A stretch of DNA of 64,000 nt, taken from contig NZ_CP008953.1 of NCBI RefSeq assembly GCF_000732925.1, forward strand, positions 4,030,001 through 4,094,000. The letters are read 5' to 3'. Every line of letters starts with the position of its first letter. Positions within the stretch are counted from its first letter, which is position 1. A model generated the notes under the pieces. The model made no database searches, was not told where the DNA came from, and saw nothing but the letters and a program-made list of their open reading frames with translations. Made by a program: the position numbers and the translations under genes. Shown piece by piece: positions 52,078 through 59,148 of the stretch. This stretch comes from Amycolatopsis japonica. Its GTDB lineage: Bacteria; Actinomycetota; Actinomycetes; Mycobacteriales; Pseudonocardiaceae.

Positions 52078-52134
52078 ATGCGCACACATGTCGAGCTGTC
52101 GAACCCGGTTTCGGCGATCCGCACTTCGCGATGA
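52078..52134 (+). CDS. Possible 18-residue leader peptide
   Basis: ATG 52078 follows GGGAGG at about ten bases and encodes MRTHVELSNPVSAIRTSR before TGA 52132-52134. The MRTHVxL opening is that of the short 'putative leader peptides' annotated in many actinomycetes upstream of metabolic genes, some linked to sulphur metabolism. No cysteine run is present here. It lies in the long leader of the downstream methyltransferase gene, so attenuation is possible. Confidence 0.45.
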   Translation: MRTHVELSNPVSAIRTSR

Positions 52135-52247
52135 GCCACAGGGTGTCTCGATCCTGAGCCGCCACGCGACGCCCCTCGTGGGTGGTCGACAACGAAACCG
52201 GGCATGACCCGACCCAGCACCGAACCCGTTGTCGAAGGAACCCACAC

Positions 52248-53009
52248 GTGAACCGCGAACAAATCTCCCGTATCGCCCATGCCGATCACCCGATCAAGTC
52301 GCCACTGGACGACGCGTCGGTCGGCCGGCTCCTGAACCGAAGCCTTTCCCGGGGCGACGCGCGCGTCCTCGATCTCGGATGCGGCACCGGGGAATGGCTC
52401 TTGCGCGCCCTGGCCACGCGGCCACATCTGCTCGCCGAAGGCGTGGACATCTCCGGCGGCGCTTTGGAAGACGCGCGTCGCGCGGCGAACGATCGCGGCG
52501 TCGCCGATCGCCTCGTCCTCCACCACCGCGAGGCCGACGGTTTCGTCTCGGCGCAGCCGTTCGACCTGGTACTGAGCGTCGGATCCTCGCATGCCTTCGG
52601 CGGACTGCTGCCCACCCTGGCCGCGGCCCGGCGTCATCTGGCTCCAGGAGGCCGTGTCCTGATCGGAGAGGGCTTCTGGAGCCGCACGCCCTCCCCTGAA
52701 GCCGTCGAAATGCTCGGGGACTTCGCCGACCTGGCCACCACAGTGGACCGCGTGGTCGCCGACGGATGGACCCCGATCCACGGACACGTCAGCACACGCC
52801 ACGAACTGGACGAGTACGAGTGGGCATGCTGGGGATCACTGGCGTCGTGGGCACTTGACCATCCTGAAGACCCGAACGGCAAGGAAGCGCTCTCGATGGC
52901 GACCATCCGCCGGACCGAATGGCTGCGTGTCTACCGGGAGACCTGGGGATTCCTGTCGCTCGTCCTCCGCCGCACGCCTCGTGAGTGGCAAGACCTAGGG
53001 TGCTATTGA
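52248..53009 (+). CDS. Class I SAM-dependent methyltransferase
   Basis: 253 residues. RVLDLGCGTGEWLLRAL is motif I, EGVDISGGALEDARR the acidic loop, FDLVLSVGSSHAFGG motif IV, and APGGRVLIGEGFWSR motif V. EALSMATIRRTEWLRVYRETWGF near the C-terminus recalls actinobacterial methyltransferases of unknown substrate. GTG 52248 has AAGGA nine bases upstream. It has a long leader with a hairpin and a small upstream open frame. Its stop codon overlaps the operator of the cat operon. Confidence 0.8.
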   Translation: MNREQISRIAHADHPIKSPLDDASVGRLLNRSLSRGDARVLDLGCGTGEWLLRALATRPHLLAEGVDISGGALEDARRAANDRGVADRLVLHHREADGFVSAQPFDLVLSVGSSHAFGGLLPTLAAARRHLAPGGRVLIGEGFWSRTPSPEAVEMLGDFADLATTVDRVVADGWTPIHGHVSTRHELDEYEWACWGSLASWALDHPEDPNGKEALSMATIRRTEWLRVYRETWGFLSLVLRRTPREWQDLGCY

Positions 53010-53029
53010 TAATCGCTGTTTATCAATAG
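53003..53029. promoter_or_regulatory. LysR-type operator of the cat operon
   Basis: CTATTGATAA (53003-53012) and TTATCAATAG (53020-53029) form a perfect 10-bp inverted repeat with a 7-nt spacer, A/T-rich in a GC-rich setting. It lies 82 bp before the LysR start and fits the T-N11-A form of LysR boxes. It overlaps the stop codon of the preceding gene. Confidence 0.7.
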
Positions 53030-53110
53030 ACCGCAATAAAGTCTTTGTCTTCGATGATTTTGCTTCCTACCGTGAACGAATCGGCGACAGAGGCAGGGAG
53101 GAAACGTCTC

Positions 53111-54016
53111 ATGGAGCTTCGTCACCTGCGTTACTTCGTCACCGTCGCCGAGACATGTCACTTCGGCCGGGCGGCCGAGCAGCTGCACGTCGCACAGCCC
53201 GCGCTCTCGCACACCATCCGGCAATTAGAGGACGAACTGGGTGTCGTCCTGCTGGCCCGGACCACCCGGCAGGTCCGGGTGACGCCGGCGGGCGAGTTCT
53301 TCCTGGCCGAAGCCCGGCGTGTGCTCGCCGGGCTGGACGTGGGTGTCCGCGGGGTCCGGCGCATCGGCGAAGGCAAACTGGGTCTGCTCCGGGTCGGGTT
53401 CACCGGCACGGCGGCGTTCTCCCATCTGCCGCATCTGGCCAGGGCGCTCGCGCAGCGGGTGCCACAGGTGGAGCTGGAGATCCGCGCCGATCTGCTGACC
53501 GCCGAGCAGTGCGAACGCCTGCGCACGGGCACGCTGGGGATCGGGGTGCTCCGCCCGCCGGTCACCGGTGACGACATCGACTTCCGGGTGATCGAGAGTG
53601 AGCCGCTGATCCTCGCCGTCCCGGCCGACCACCGGCTGGCCGTCGAACCCGTCGTCGCGATGGCGGATCTGCGGACCGAACCGATCGTGACCTACGACCG
53701 GCGCAATTCGGTCGTGTACGAAGCCGTCGCGCGCAGCTGCCGCGAGGCCGGGCTCACGCCCCATCAGCTGCACGAAGCCTCCGGGACCGCGGTCCTGCTG
53801 GCACTGGTCGCCGGTGGGCTGGGGGTCGGCGTGGTCCCCGCCTCGGCCCGTGCCCTCCCCCTGGCCGGTGTCGTGTTCCGCGATCTCGCCGGAGCGGCGA
53901 CCGTGGAGCTGGCGCTGGCCTGGCATCGCGAGACCCCGTCCCCGCTCGTCACGACCGTCCTCGACGCGCTCGAGGACGTCTTTCCTTCCACCACACCGTC
54001 CACAGGGGGCACCTGA
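53111..54016 (+). CDS. LysR family regulator of catechol degradation (CatR-like)
   Basis: 301 residues. The MELRHLRYFVTVAETCHFGRAAEQLHVAQPALSHTIRQLE region is the CatR/BenM-type LysR winged helix, and the effector domain has VLRPPVTGDDIDFRVIESEP. Family members activate catechol genes in response to cis,cis-muconate. ATG 53111 has GGGAGG ten bases upstream. Unlike the classical divergent arrangement, it is the first gene of the operon it should regulate: its TGA overlaps the catB ATG (TGATG). Confidence 0.85.
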   Translation: MELRHLRYFVTVAETCHFGRAAEQLHVAQPALSHTIRQLEDELGVVLLARTTRQVRVTPAGEFFLAEARRVLAGLDVGVRGVRRIGEGKLGLLRVGFTGTAAFSHLPHLARALAQRVPQVELEIRADLLTAEQCERLRTGTLGIGVLRPPVTGDDIDFRVIESEPLILAVPADHRLAVEPVVAMADLRTEPIVTYDRRNSVVYEAVARSCREAGLTPHQLHEASGTAVLLALVAGGLGVGVVPASARALPLAGVVFRDLAGAATVELALAWHRETPSPLVTTVLDALEDVFPSTTPSTGGT

Positions 54017-55119
54017 TGAAGATCACGCGAATCGAGGCGATCCCGTTCGCCATCCCGTACCGAAAACCGCTGAAGTTCGCTTCGGGAGAGGTGCACATCG
54101 CCGAGCACGTCCTCGTGCGGGTGCACGCCGACAACGGCATCGTCGGCGTGGCCGAGGCACCCCCGCGGCCGTTCACTTACGGCGAGACCCAGGCGGGCAT
54201 CATCGCGGTGATCGACTCCCTGTTCGCCCCGCAGATCGTCGGCCTCAGCCTGCTCGACCGCGAAACGGTGCACACCCGGCTCGCCCGCACGGTCGGCAAC
54301 CCGACCGCCAAATCCGCCATCGACATGGCCATCTGGGACGCGCTCGGCCGCAGCCTCGACGTGTCGGTGACCGAACTGCTCGGGGGCTACACCGACCGCA
54401 TGCGCGTGTCCCACATGCTCGGCTTCGACGAGCCGTCCGCGATGGTCGCCGAAGCCGAGAAGATGCGCGACACCCACGGCATCAGCACCTTCAAGGTCAA
54501 GGTCGGCCGGCGTCCCGTGTCGCTCGACACCGCTGTCGTGCGCGCACTGCGGGAGCATTTCGGCGACGGCGTCGACCTCTACATCGACGGCAACCGCGGC
54601 TGGACCGCCGCCGAATCCGCCCGTGCGATGCGGGAGATGGCCGACCTCGACCTGCTCTTCGCCGAGGAACTGTGCCCGGCCGACGACGTTCTCGGCAGGC
54701 GCTGGCTGGTGGGACAGATCGGCGTTCCGTTCATCGCCGACGAATCCGCGGTGACGCCGGCCGACGTCACCCGTGAGGTGCTCGGCGGCTCCGCCACCGC
54801 GATCAGCATCAAGACCGCCCGCACCGGCTTCACCCGTTCGCAGCGCACGCATCACCTCGCCGAGGGACTCGGTCTGGAGGTCGTGATGGGCAACCAGATC
54901 GACGGCCAGCTCGGCTCGCTGTGCACGGTCGCGTTCGGCTCGGCCTACGAGCTGACGTCCCGTCGTCCCGGCGAGCTGTCGAACTTCCTCGACATGAGCG
55001 ACGACCTGCTCACCGAGCCGCTGCGCATCACCGACGGCGAACTCACCGTCCGCCCCGGTGCCGGCCTCGGCGCCGAGATCGATCCCGAAAAGCTCCGGCG
55101 TTACCGCCAGGACCACTGA
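54016..55119 (+). CDS. catB: Muconate cycloisomerase
   Basis: 367 residues, enolase superfamily. The KxK motif is STFKVKVGRR. The metal ligands are in YIDGNRGW, FAEELC and FIADESAV, and IKTARTGFTRS carries the second catalytic Lys. MKITRIEAIPFAIPYRKPLKF is the capping-domain start. It lactonises cis,cis-muconate to muconolactone in the beta-ketoadipate pathway. The closest alternative is another muconate-lactonising-type enolase, but the catA and catC neighbours settle the assignment. Confidence 0.92.
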   Translation: MKITRIEAIPFAIPYRKPLKFASGEVHIAEHVLVRVHADNGIVGVAEAPPRPFTYGETQAGIIAVIDSLFAPQIVGLSLLDRETVHTRLARTVGNPTAKSAIDMAIWDALGRSLDVSVTELLGGYTDRMRVSHMLGFDEPSAMVAEAEKMRDTHGISTFKVKVGRRPVSLDTAVVRALREHFGDGVDLYIDGNRGWTAAESARAMREMADLDLLFAEELCPADDVLGRRWLVGQIGVPFIADESAVTPADVTREVLGGSATAISIKTARTGFTRSQRTHHLAEGLGLEVVMGNQIDGQLGSLCTVAFGSAYELTSRRPGELSNFLDMSDDLLTEPLRITDGELTVRPGAGLGAEIDPEKLRRYRQDH

Positions 55120-55145
55120 CGCCCACCACGGATCAAGGAGGATTC

Positions 55146-55997
55146 ATGACCGCCATCCACGAGACGGCCACCGCGGCCGCGTCCGGCGCCAACGCGACCG
55201 AACGGTTCAAGAGCGACAAGTTCGCCGGGGTCGCCGGAACGCCCAAGGAGCGGGTCAGCCTGCTGGCTCGCGAGGTGCTGGAGGCCGTGCACGGCACGAT
55301 CCGTAAGCACAAGGTCACCTACGACGAGTACAACGCGCTCAAAGCGTGGCTGATCAGCGTGGGCGAGGACGGCGAGTGGCCGCTGTTCCTCGATGTGTGG
55401 GTGGAGCACGTCGTCGAAGAGGTCGCGACCGAGCACCGCGAGGGCAACAAGGGCACCATCGAAGGCCCGTATTACGTGCCCGACGCGCCCGAGCAGGGAG
55501 CCCGCGGTTCGGTCCCGATGCGCGAGGACGAGTCCGGTACGCCGCTCGCCTGGACCGGCCGGGTCACCTCGACCGACGGGTCCGCGCTGGCGGGCGCGAA
55601 GGTCGAGCTGTGGCACGCCGACGCCGACGGCTTCTACTCCCAGTTCGCGCCGAAGATCCCGGAGTGGAACCTGCGCGCGAGCTTCACCGCCGATGACGAC
55701 GGCCGGTTCGAGATCCACACCGTTCGTCCCGCCCCGTATCAGATCCCGACCGACGGCGCCTGCGGCAAGCTCATCGCCGCGGCGGGCTGGCACGCGTGGC
55801 GTCCGGCGCATCTGCACGTCAAGGTGTCCGCGCCCGGCCACGAACTGCTCACCGCGCAGCTGTACTTCCCCGGCGACGAGCACAACGACGACGACATCGC
55901 TTCGGCGGTCAAACCGGAACTGGTGCTGGACCCGCGTCCGTCGGGCGACGGCGAGGCCATCGAGTACGGCTTCGTCCTCGACCCCGAACGTTCTTGA
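55146..55997 (+). CDS. catA: Catechol 1,2-dioxygenase
   Basis: 283 residues. It is an intradiol dioxygenase: the N-terminal helical linker domain is followed by IEGPYYVPDAPEQGARGSVP (first Tyr ligand), then VELWHADADGFYSQF, RPAPYQIPTDGACG (second Tyr ligand) and RPAHLHVKVSAPGHE (two His ligands) around the Fe(III). It cleaves catechol to cis,cis-muconate. ATG 55146 has AAGGAGG six bases upstream. It follows catB by 26 bp. Confidence 0.93.
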   Translation: MTAIHETATAAASGANATERFKSDKFAGVAGTPKERVSLLAREVLEAVHGTIRKHKVTYDEYNALKAWLISVGEDGEWPLFLDVWVEHVVEEVATEHREGNKGTIEGPYYVPDAPEQGARGSVPMREDESGTPLAWTGRVTSTDGSALAGAKVELWHADADGFYSQFAPKIPEWNLRASFTADDDGRFEIHTVRPAPYQIPTDGACGKLIAAAGWHAWRPAHLHVKVSAPGHELLTAQLYFPGDEHNDDDIASAVKPELVLDPRPSGDGEAIEYGFVLDPERS

Positions 55998-56023
55998 CCC
56001 GAATGTCCTTTTTGGAGTGATCG

Positions 56024-56305
56024 ATGCTTTACCACGTTCGCATGGACGTTCGCCTGCCGCCGGATCTCGATCCGGCGGAACGGACCGACATCATCGCGCG
56101 AGAAAAGGCGTACAGCCAGCAGCTGCAACGCGAAGGGAAGTGGCCGCAGATCTGGCGGATCGCGGGCGAATACGCGAACTTCTCGATCCTCGACGTCGCG
56201 GATCACGACGAGCTGCATACGCTTTTGTCCGGTTTGCCGTTGTTTCCCTATATGGACATCGAAGTCACACCCTTGGCGGCGCATCCGTCGAAAGTCACGG
56301 GCTGA
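56024..56305 (+). CDS. catC: Muconolactone delta-isomerase
   Basis: 93 residues, the standard length. MLYHVRMDVRLPPDLDP, the RLP-equivalent start, then EKAYSQQLQREGKWPQIWRI and LPLFPYMDIEVTPLAAHPS, are the CatC pattern. It isomerises muconolactone to beta-ketoadipate enol-lactone. GGAG lies six bases before the ATG at 56024. It is the last gene of the cat operon; catD/pcaD functions are not in the window. Confidence 0.93.
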   Translation: MLYHVRMDVRLPPDLDPAERTDIIAREKAYSQQLQREGKWPQIWRIAGEYANFSILDVADHDELHTLLSGLPLFPYMDIEVTPLAAHPSKVTG

Positions 56306-56394
56306 CGGTGCCGGACCGGCTGCGGACGGTCACGCGGCGGCCGGATCGGCCCGTTTTCCCCTGTCCCGCAGCGAAAGCGGACTAGCCTGCCGCA

Positions 56395-58833
56395 GTGGAC
56401 GGTCAGCCTGGGACGAACCTGCTCGGAGAATTGCGGCGTGTGGCCGGACTGACGCAGGAGGAGCTGGCGGAACGCACGGGGCTGACGGTGCGCGGGATCA
56501 GCAACATCGAACGCGGCCGCGTCGCCCGGCCGCGGCGACGGTCGCTGGAGGCCCTGGCTCGCGGGCTGGGGCTGCGGAACGACCAGATCGCCGGATTCGT
56601 GCGGCATTATCTGCCGGACGCCGACCCCGCTCCGCGGACGGCCAGCGCGCCGCCTTCGGCTTCCGTGCCCGCCCAACTGCCGTCCAGCAGCACGTCTTTC
56701 ACCGGACGGCGTGACGAGCTCGCGATGCTCGACGACCTGGCCGCCCGCCGTGACCGGGCCGTGGTCGTCGCGGTCCTCGAAGGCATGGGCGGGGTGGGCA
56801 AGACGTCGCTGGCCGTGCGCTGGGCGCAGTCGGTCCGCGCGGAGTTCCCGGACGGTCAGCTGTTCGCGAACCTGCGCGGCTACGGCCCGGGCGCGCCTGC
56901 CGACCCGGCCGAGGTGCTGCATTCGTTCCTGCGCGCGTTCGGCGTGCCGGGCGCGGAGGTTCCGGCGGACCTCGACGGCCGTTCGGCATTGCTGCGCAGT
57001 GTGCTGGCCACGCGTTCGGTGCTCGTCGTCCTCGACAACGCGCGGTCGGCGGACCAGGTCCGGCCGCTGCTGCCCGGGCACGCCGGCTGCGTCGTGGTCG
57101 TGACGACCCGCTCGACGTTGCAGGGGCTGGCGGTCAGCGACGACGCGCACCGGGTCACCGTGCCGCCGCTCGACGAACACGAGTCGGTCGCGCTGCTCGG
57201 CCGGTTCACCGGCAAGGCCCGGCTCGGCGCCGACGAGACCGCGCTGGCCGAGGTCGTGTCCGGCTGCAGCGGGCTGCCGCTCGCGCTGCGGATCGTCGGC
57301 GAACGGCTGGCGCACGACCGCGGCCTGGCGGAGGTGGCCGCGGCGATGCGGTCGACGAACGACCGGCTCGACGCGTTCACCACCGAGGAGGCGAGGACGT
57401 CACTGCCGGCAGTGCTGTCGTGGTCGTACGAAGCACTGCCCGGCGACGTCGCGAGCGCGTTGAGGCTGCTGGGTCTGCACCCCGGGCAGCACTGGGACGC
57501 GACCGCCGCGGAGGTGTTGCTGGACGCCGACGCGGCCGAGACGCGGCGGCTGCTGCGGGCGCTGGTGGCGGGGCATCTCCTGGAGCACCGCGTGGACGGC
57601 CGTCACGAGTTCCACGACCTGGTCCGCGACTACGCGCGCAGCCTCGCCGACCGTCGGCGGCCGGCCGCGATGCGCCGTCTCGCCGGGCATTACCTGTCCG
57701 GCGCGGCCGCCGCCGCGGACGCGATCGCGGCGAGGGACCCGAACCGGCGACCACTCCTGACCCCGGAGGTCGGCGTCCGGACGTTCGAGGGTTCCGAGGA
57801 GGCGGCTTCCTGGCTGGCGACCGAACTGCCCACGCTGCTCGCGATCGCCGAGGAGTCCGCGGGCGCGGGCGGCACCGCGTACGCCCGCGACCTGTCCACC
57901 GTGCTGTGGCAGGCGCTGCGTCTCCACGGCCACTACGACGCCTTGCACACGCTGCACGGCTTCGCGCTCGCCGAGGCACGACGGGCTGGGGACCCGTTCG
58001 GCGAACAGCAGGCGTTGACCGACGTGGCCGCCATCTGCGCCCGCGTCGGCCGGTACGACGAAGCCGTCGAGCGGCTCACCGCCTGCCTCGAAGTACCGGG
58101 CAGCCGGACGGCGACCGCCCGCGCGCTCACCACGTTGGGCACGGTGTACGCCCAACTGGGCCGGTACCCGGAGGCGGCCCAGCACCTCCGGGAGGCCGTC
58201 GAGCTGGCCCGCGAGGTCGGCGACACGCTCAACGAAGGCCGGGCTTACGGCAATCTCGGGTTCGTCCACGAGCATCTGGGTGAGCTGGATGCCGCGCTGG
58301 GGAGCTATCAGCGGGGGTTGGACATCGCGGAGCGGATCGGCGACAACGCCGCCGTCGCGATCTCCCTGCACAACCTCGGCGACGTCTACCGGGCGCTCGG
58401 CCGCTACGAGGAGGCTCGCGAGCACCTCGACCGGTCGCTGATCGTGAGCCGGGCGGCGGGTCACCGCGAGGCCGAGGGCTACGCGCTGGTGTACCTCGGG
58501 CTGGTGCATCTGCACCTCGGCGACCCGGTGACCGGGCGCGAGTACGAGGAGAAGGCGCTCGAAATCGCCGCCGCGACCGGTATCCGTCCGCTGGAAACGC
58601 TGGCGCACAACGGCTTGGGCGACAACGCCCGGGCAGGCGGCGACCGTGCGGCGGCTTTGGCGCACTACCTGCGGGCCCGCGACGTCGCCCAGCTGACCAG
58701 CGAGCAGCACGAGGAAGCGCGGGCGCTGGACGGCATCGCGGCGACCTACGAGGACGCCGGCGAGACCGAAAAGGCCCGTCCGTACCGCCATCGCGCACGG
58801 GCCCTGTACGACGCCATGGGCATCCCCGGCTGA
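56395..58833 (+). CDS. XRE/NB-ARC/TPR regulatory ATPase
   Basis: 812 residues. Residues 8-62 are an XRE helix-turn-helix (LRRVAGLTQEELAERTGL, VRGISNIERGRVARPRR). Residues about 95-400 form an NB-ARC switch ATPase: P-loop GMGGVGKTSLAVRW at 130, SVLVVLDNARSADQV as Walker B, and SGLPLALRIVGERL as the GLPL motif. From about residue 480 there are at least six TPR repeats (ALTTLGTVYAQLGRYPEAAQ, NLGFVHEHLGELDAALGSYQ). Such proteins often regulate secondary metabolism or development. GTG 56395 has TAGCCT six bases upstream, a leaderless layout. The NRPS gene follows. Confidence 0.88.
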   Translation: MDGQPGTNLLGELRRVAGLTQEELAERTGLTVRGISNIERGRVARPRRRSLEALARGLGLRNDQIAGFVRHYLPDADPAPRTASAPPSASVPAQLPSSSTSFTGRRDELAMLDDLAARRDRAVVVAVLEGMGGVGKTSLAVRWAQSVRAEFPDGQLFANLRGYGPGAPADPAEVLHSFLRAFGVPGAEVPADLDGRSALLRSVLATRSVLVVLDNARSADQVRPLLPGHAGCVVVVTTRSTLQGLAVSDDAHRVTVPPLDEHESVALLGRFTGKARLGADETALAEVVSGCSGLPLALRIVGERLAHDRGLAEVAAAMRSTNDRLDAFTTEEARTSLPAVLSWSYEALPGDVASALRLLGLHPGQHWDATAAEVLLDADAAETRRLLRALVAGHLLEHRVDGRHEFHDLVRDYARSLADRRRPAAMRRLAGHYLSGAAAAADAIAARDPNRRPLLTPEVGVRTFEGSEEAASWLATELPTLLAIAEESAGAGGTAYARDLSTVLWQALRLHGHYDALHTLHGFALAEARRAGDPFGEQQALTDVAAICARVGRYDEAVERLTACLEVPGSRTATARALTTLGTVYAQLGRYPEAAQHLREAVELAREVGDTLNEGRAYGNLGFVHEHLGELDAALGSYQRGLDIAERIGDNAAVAISLHNLGDVYRALGRYEEAREHLDRSLIVSRAAGHREAEGYALVYLGLVHLHLGDPVTGREYEEKALEIAAATGIRPLETLAHNGLGDNARAGGDRAAALAHYLRARDVAQLTSEQHEEARALDGIAATYEDAGETEKARPYRHRARALYDAMGIPG

Positions 58834-58842
58834 GCAATAAGC

Positions 58843-58981
58843 GATCACGCGTGATCAGAAAGCGCACACGCGTGATTGGAAGCGGAACTCGCGTGATCAG
58901 AAGGCGAACACGATGATCGCCGCCCAATCACGCATGATCGCCGTCTAATCACGTGTGATCGTCGTTCAATCACGCTGCTCG
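58843..58981. repeat. About seven units of a 21-bp palindromic repeat, core ATCACGCGTGAT
   Basis: Units begin near 58843, 58866, 58887, 58908, 58926, 58947 and 58968. The first holds the perfect palindrome GATCACGCGTGATC (58843-58856). The first three units and the last three are in opposite orientation, so the array as a whole folds back on itself. It lies in the 315-bp gap between the NB-ARC regulator and the NRPS. Confidence 0.7.
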
Positions 58982-59004
58982 ATCGCGGTCCGTGTGCCTG
59001 TGGT

Positions 59005-59037
59005 TCCGGTTGGTGAGCGCGGTTCGCCGACCGGAAC
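59005..59037. promoter_or_regulatory. Imperfect inverted repeat in the NRPS upstream region
   Basis: TTCCGGTTGGTGAGC and the segment ending GCCGACCGGAA form an imperfect dyad of about 12 paired bases within roughly 59003-59037. A further short AACTTCCGG/GTTCCGG arrangement follows. It could be an operator or part of the NRPS leader. Confidence 0.3.
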
Positions 59038-59148
59038 TTCCGGCGTCGAAGTTCCGGTCGGTTGTTCATGGACCGTGCCGGTCCGGCCCCAGTTGAATCG
59101 GCCGAGGTCCACTTCGGACCGACTGGGGCGTAAAGGAGTTCGGCGGAG

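Noticed and set aside
58843..58981. CRISPR array
   Set aside because: Units are about 21 bp with palindromic cores and no unique spacers of 30 bp or more, and no cas genes are near.
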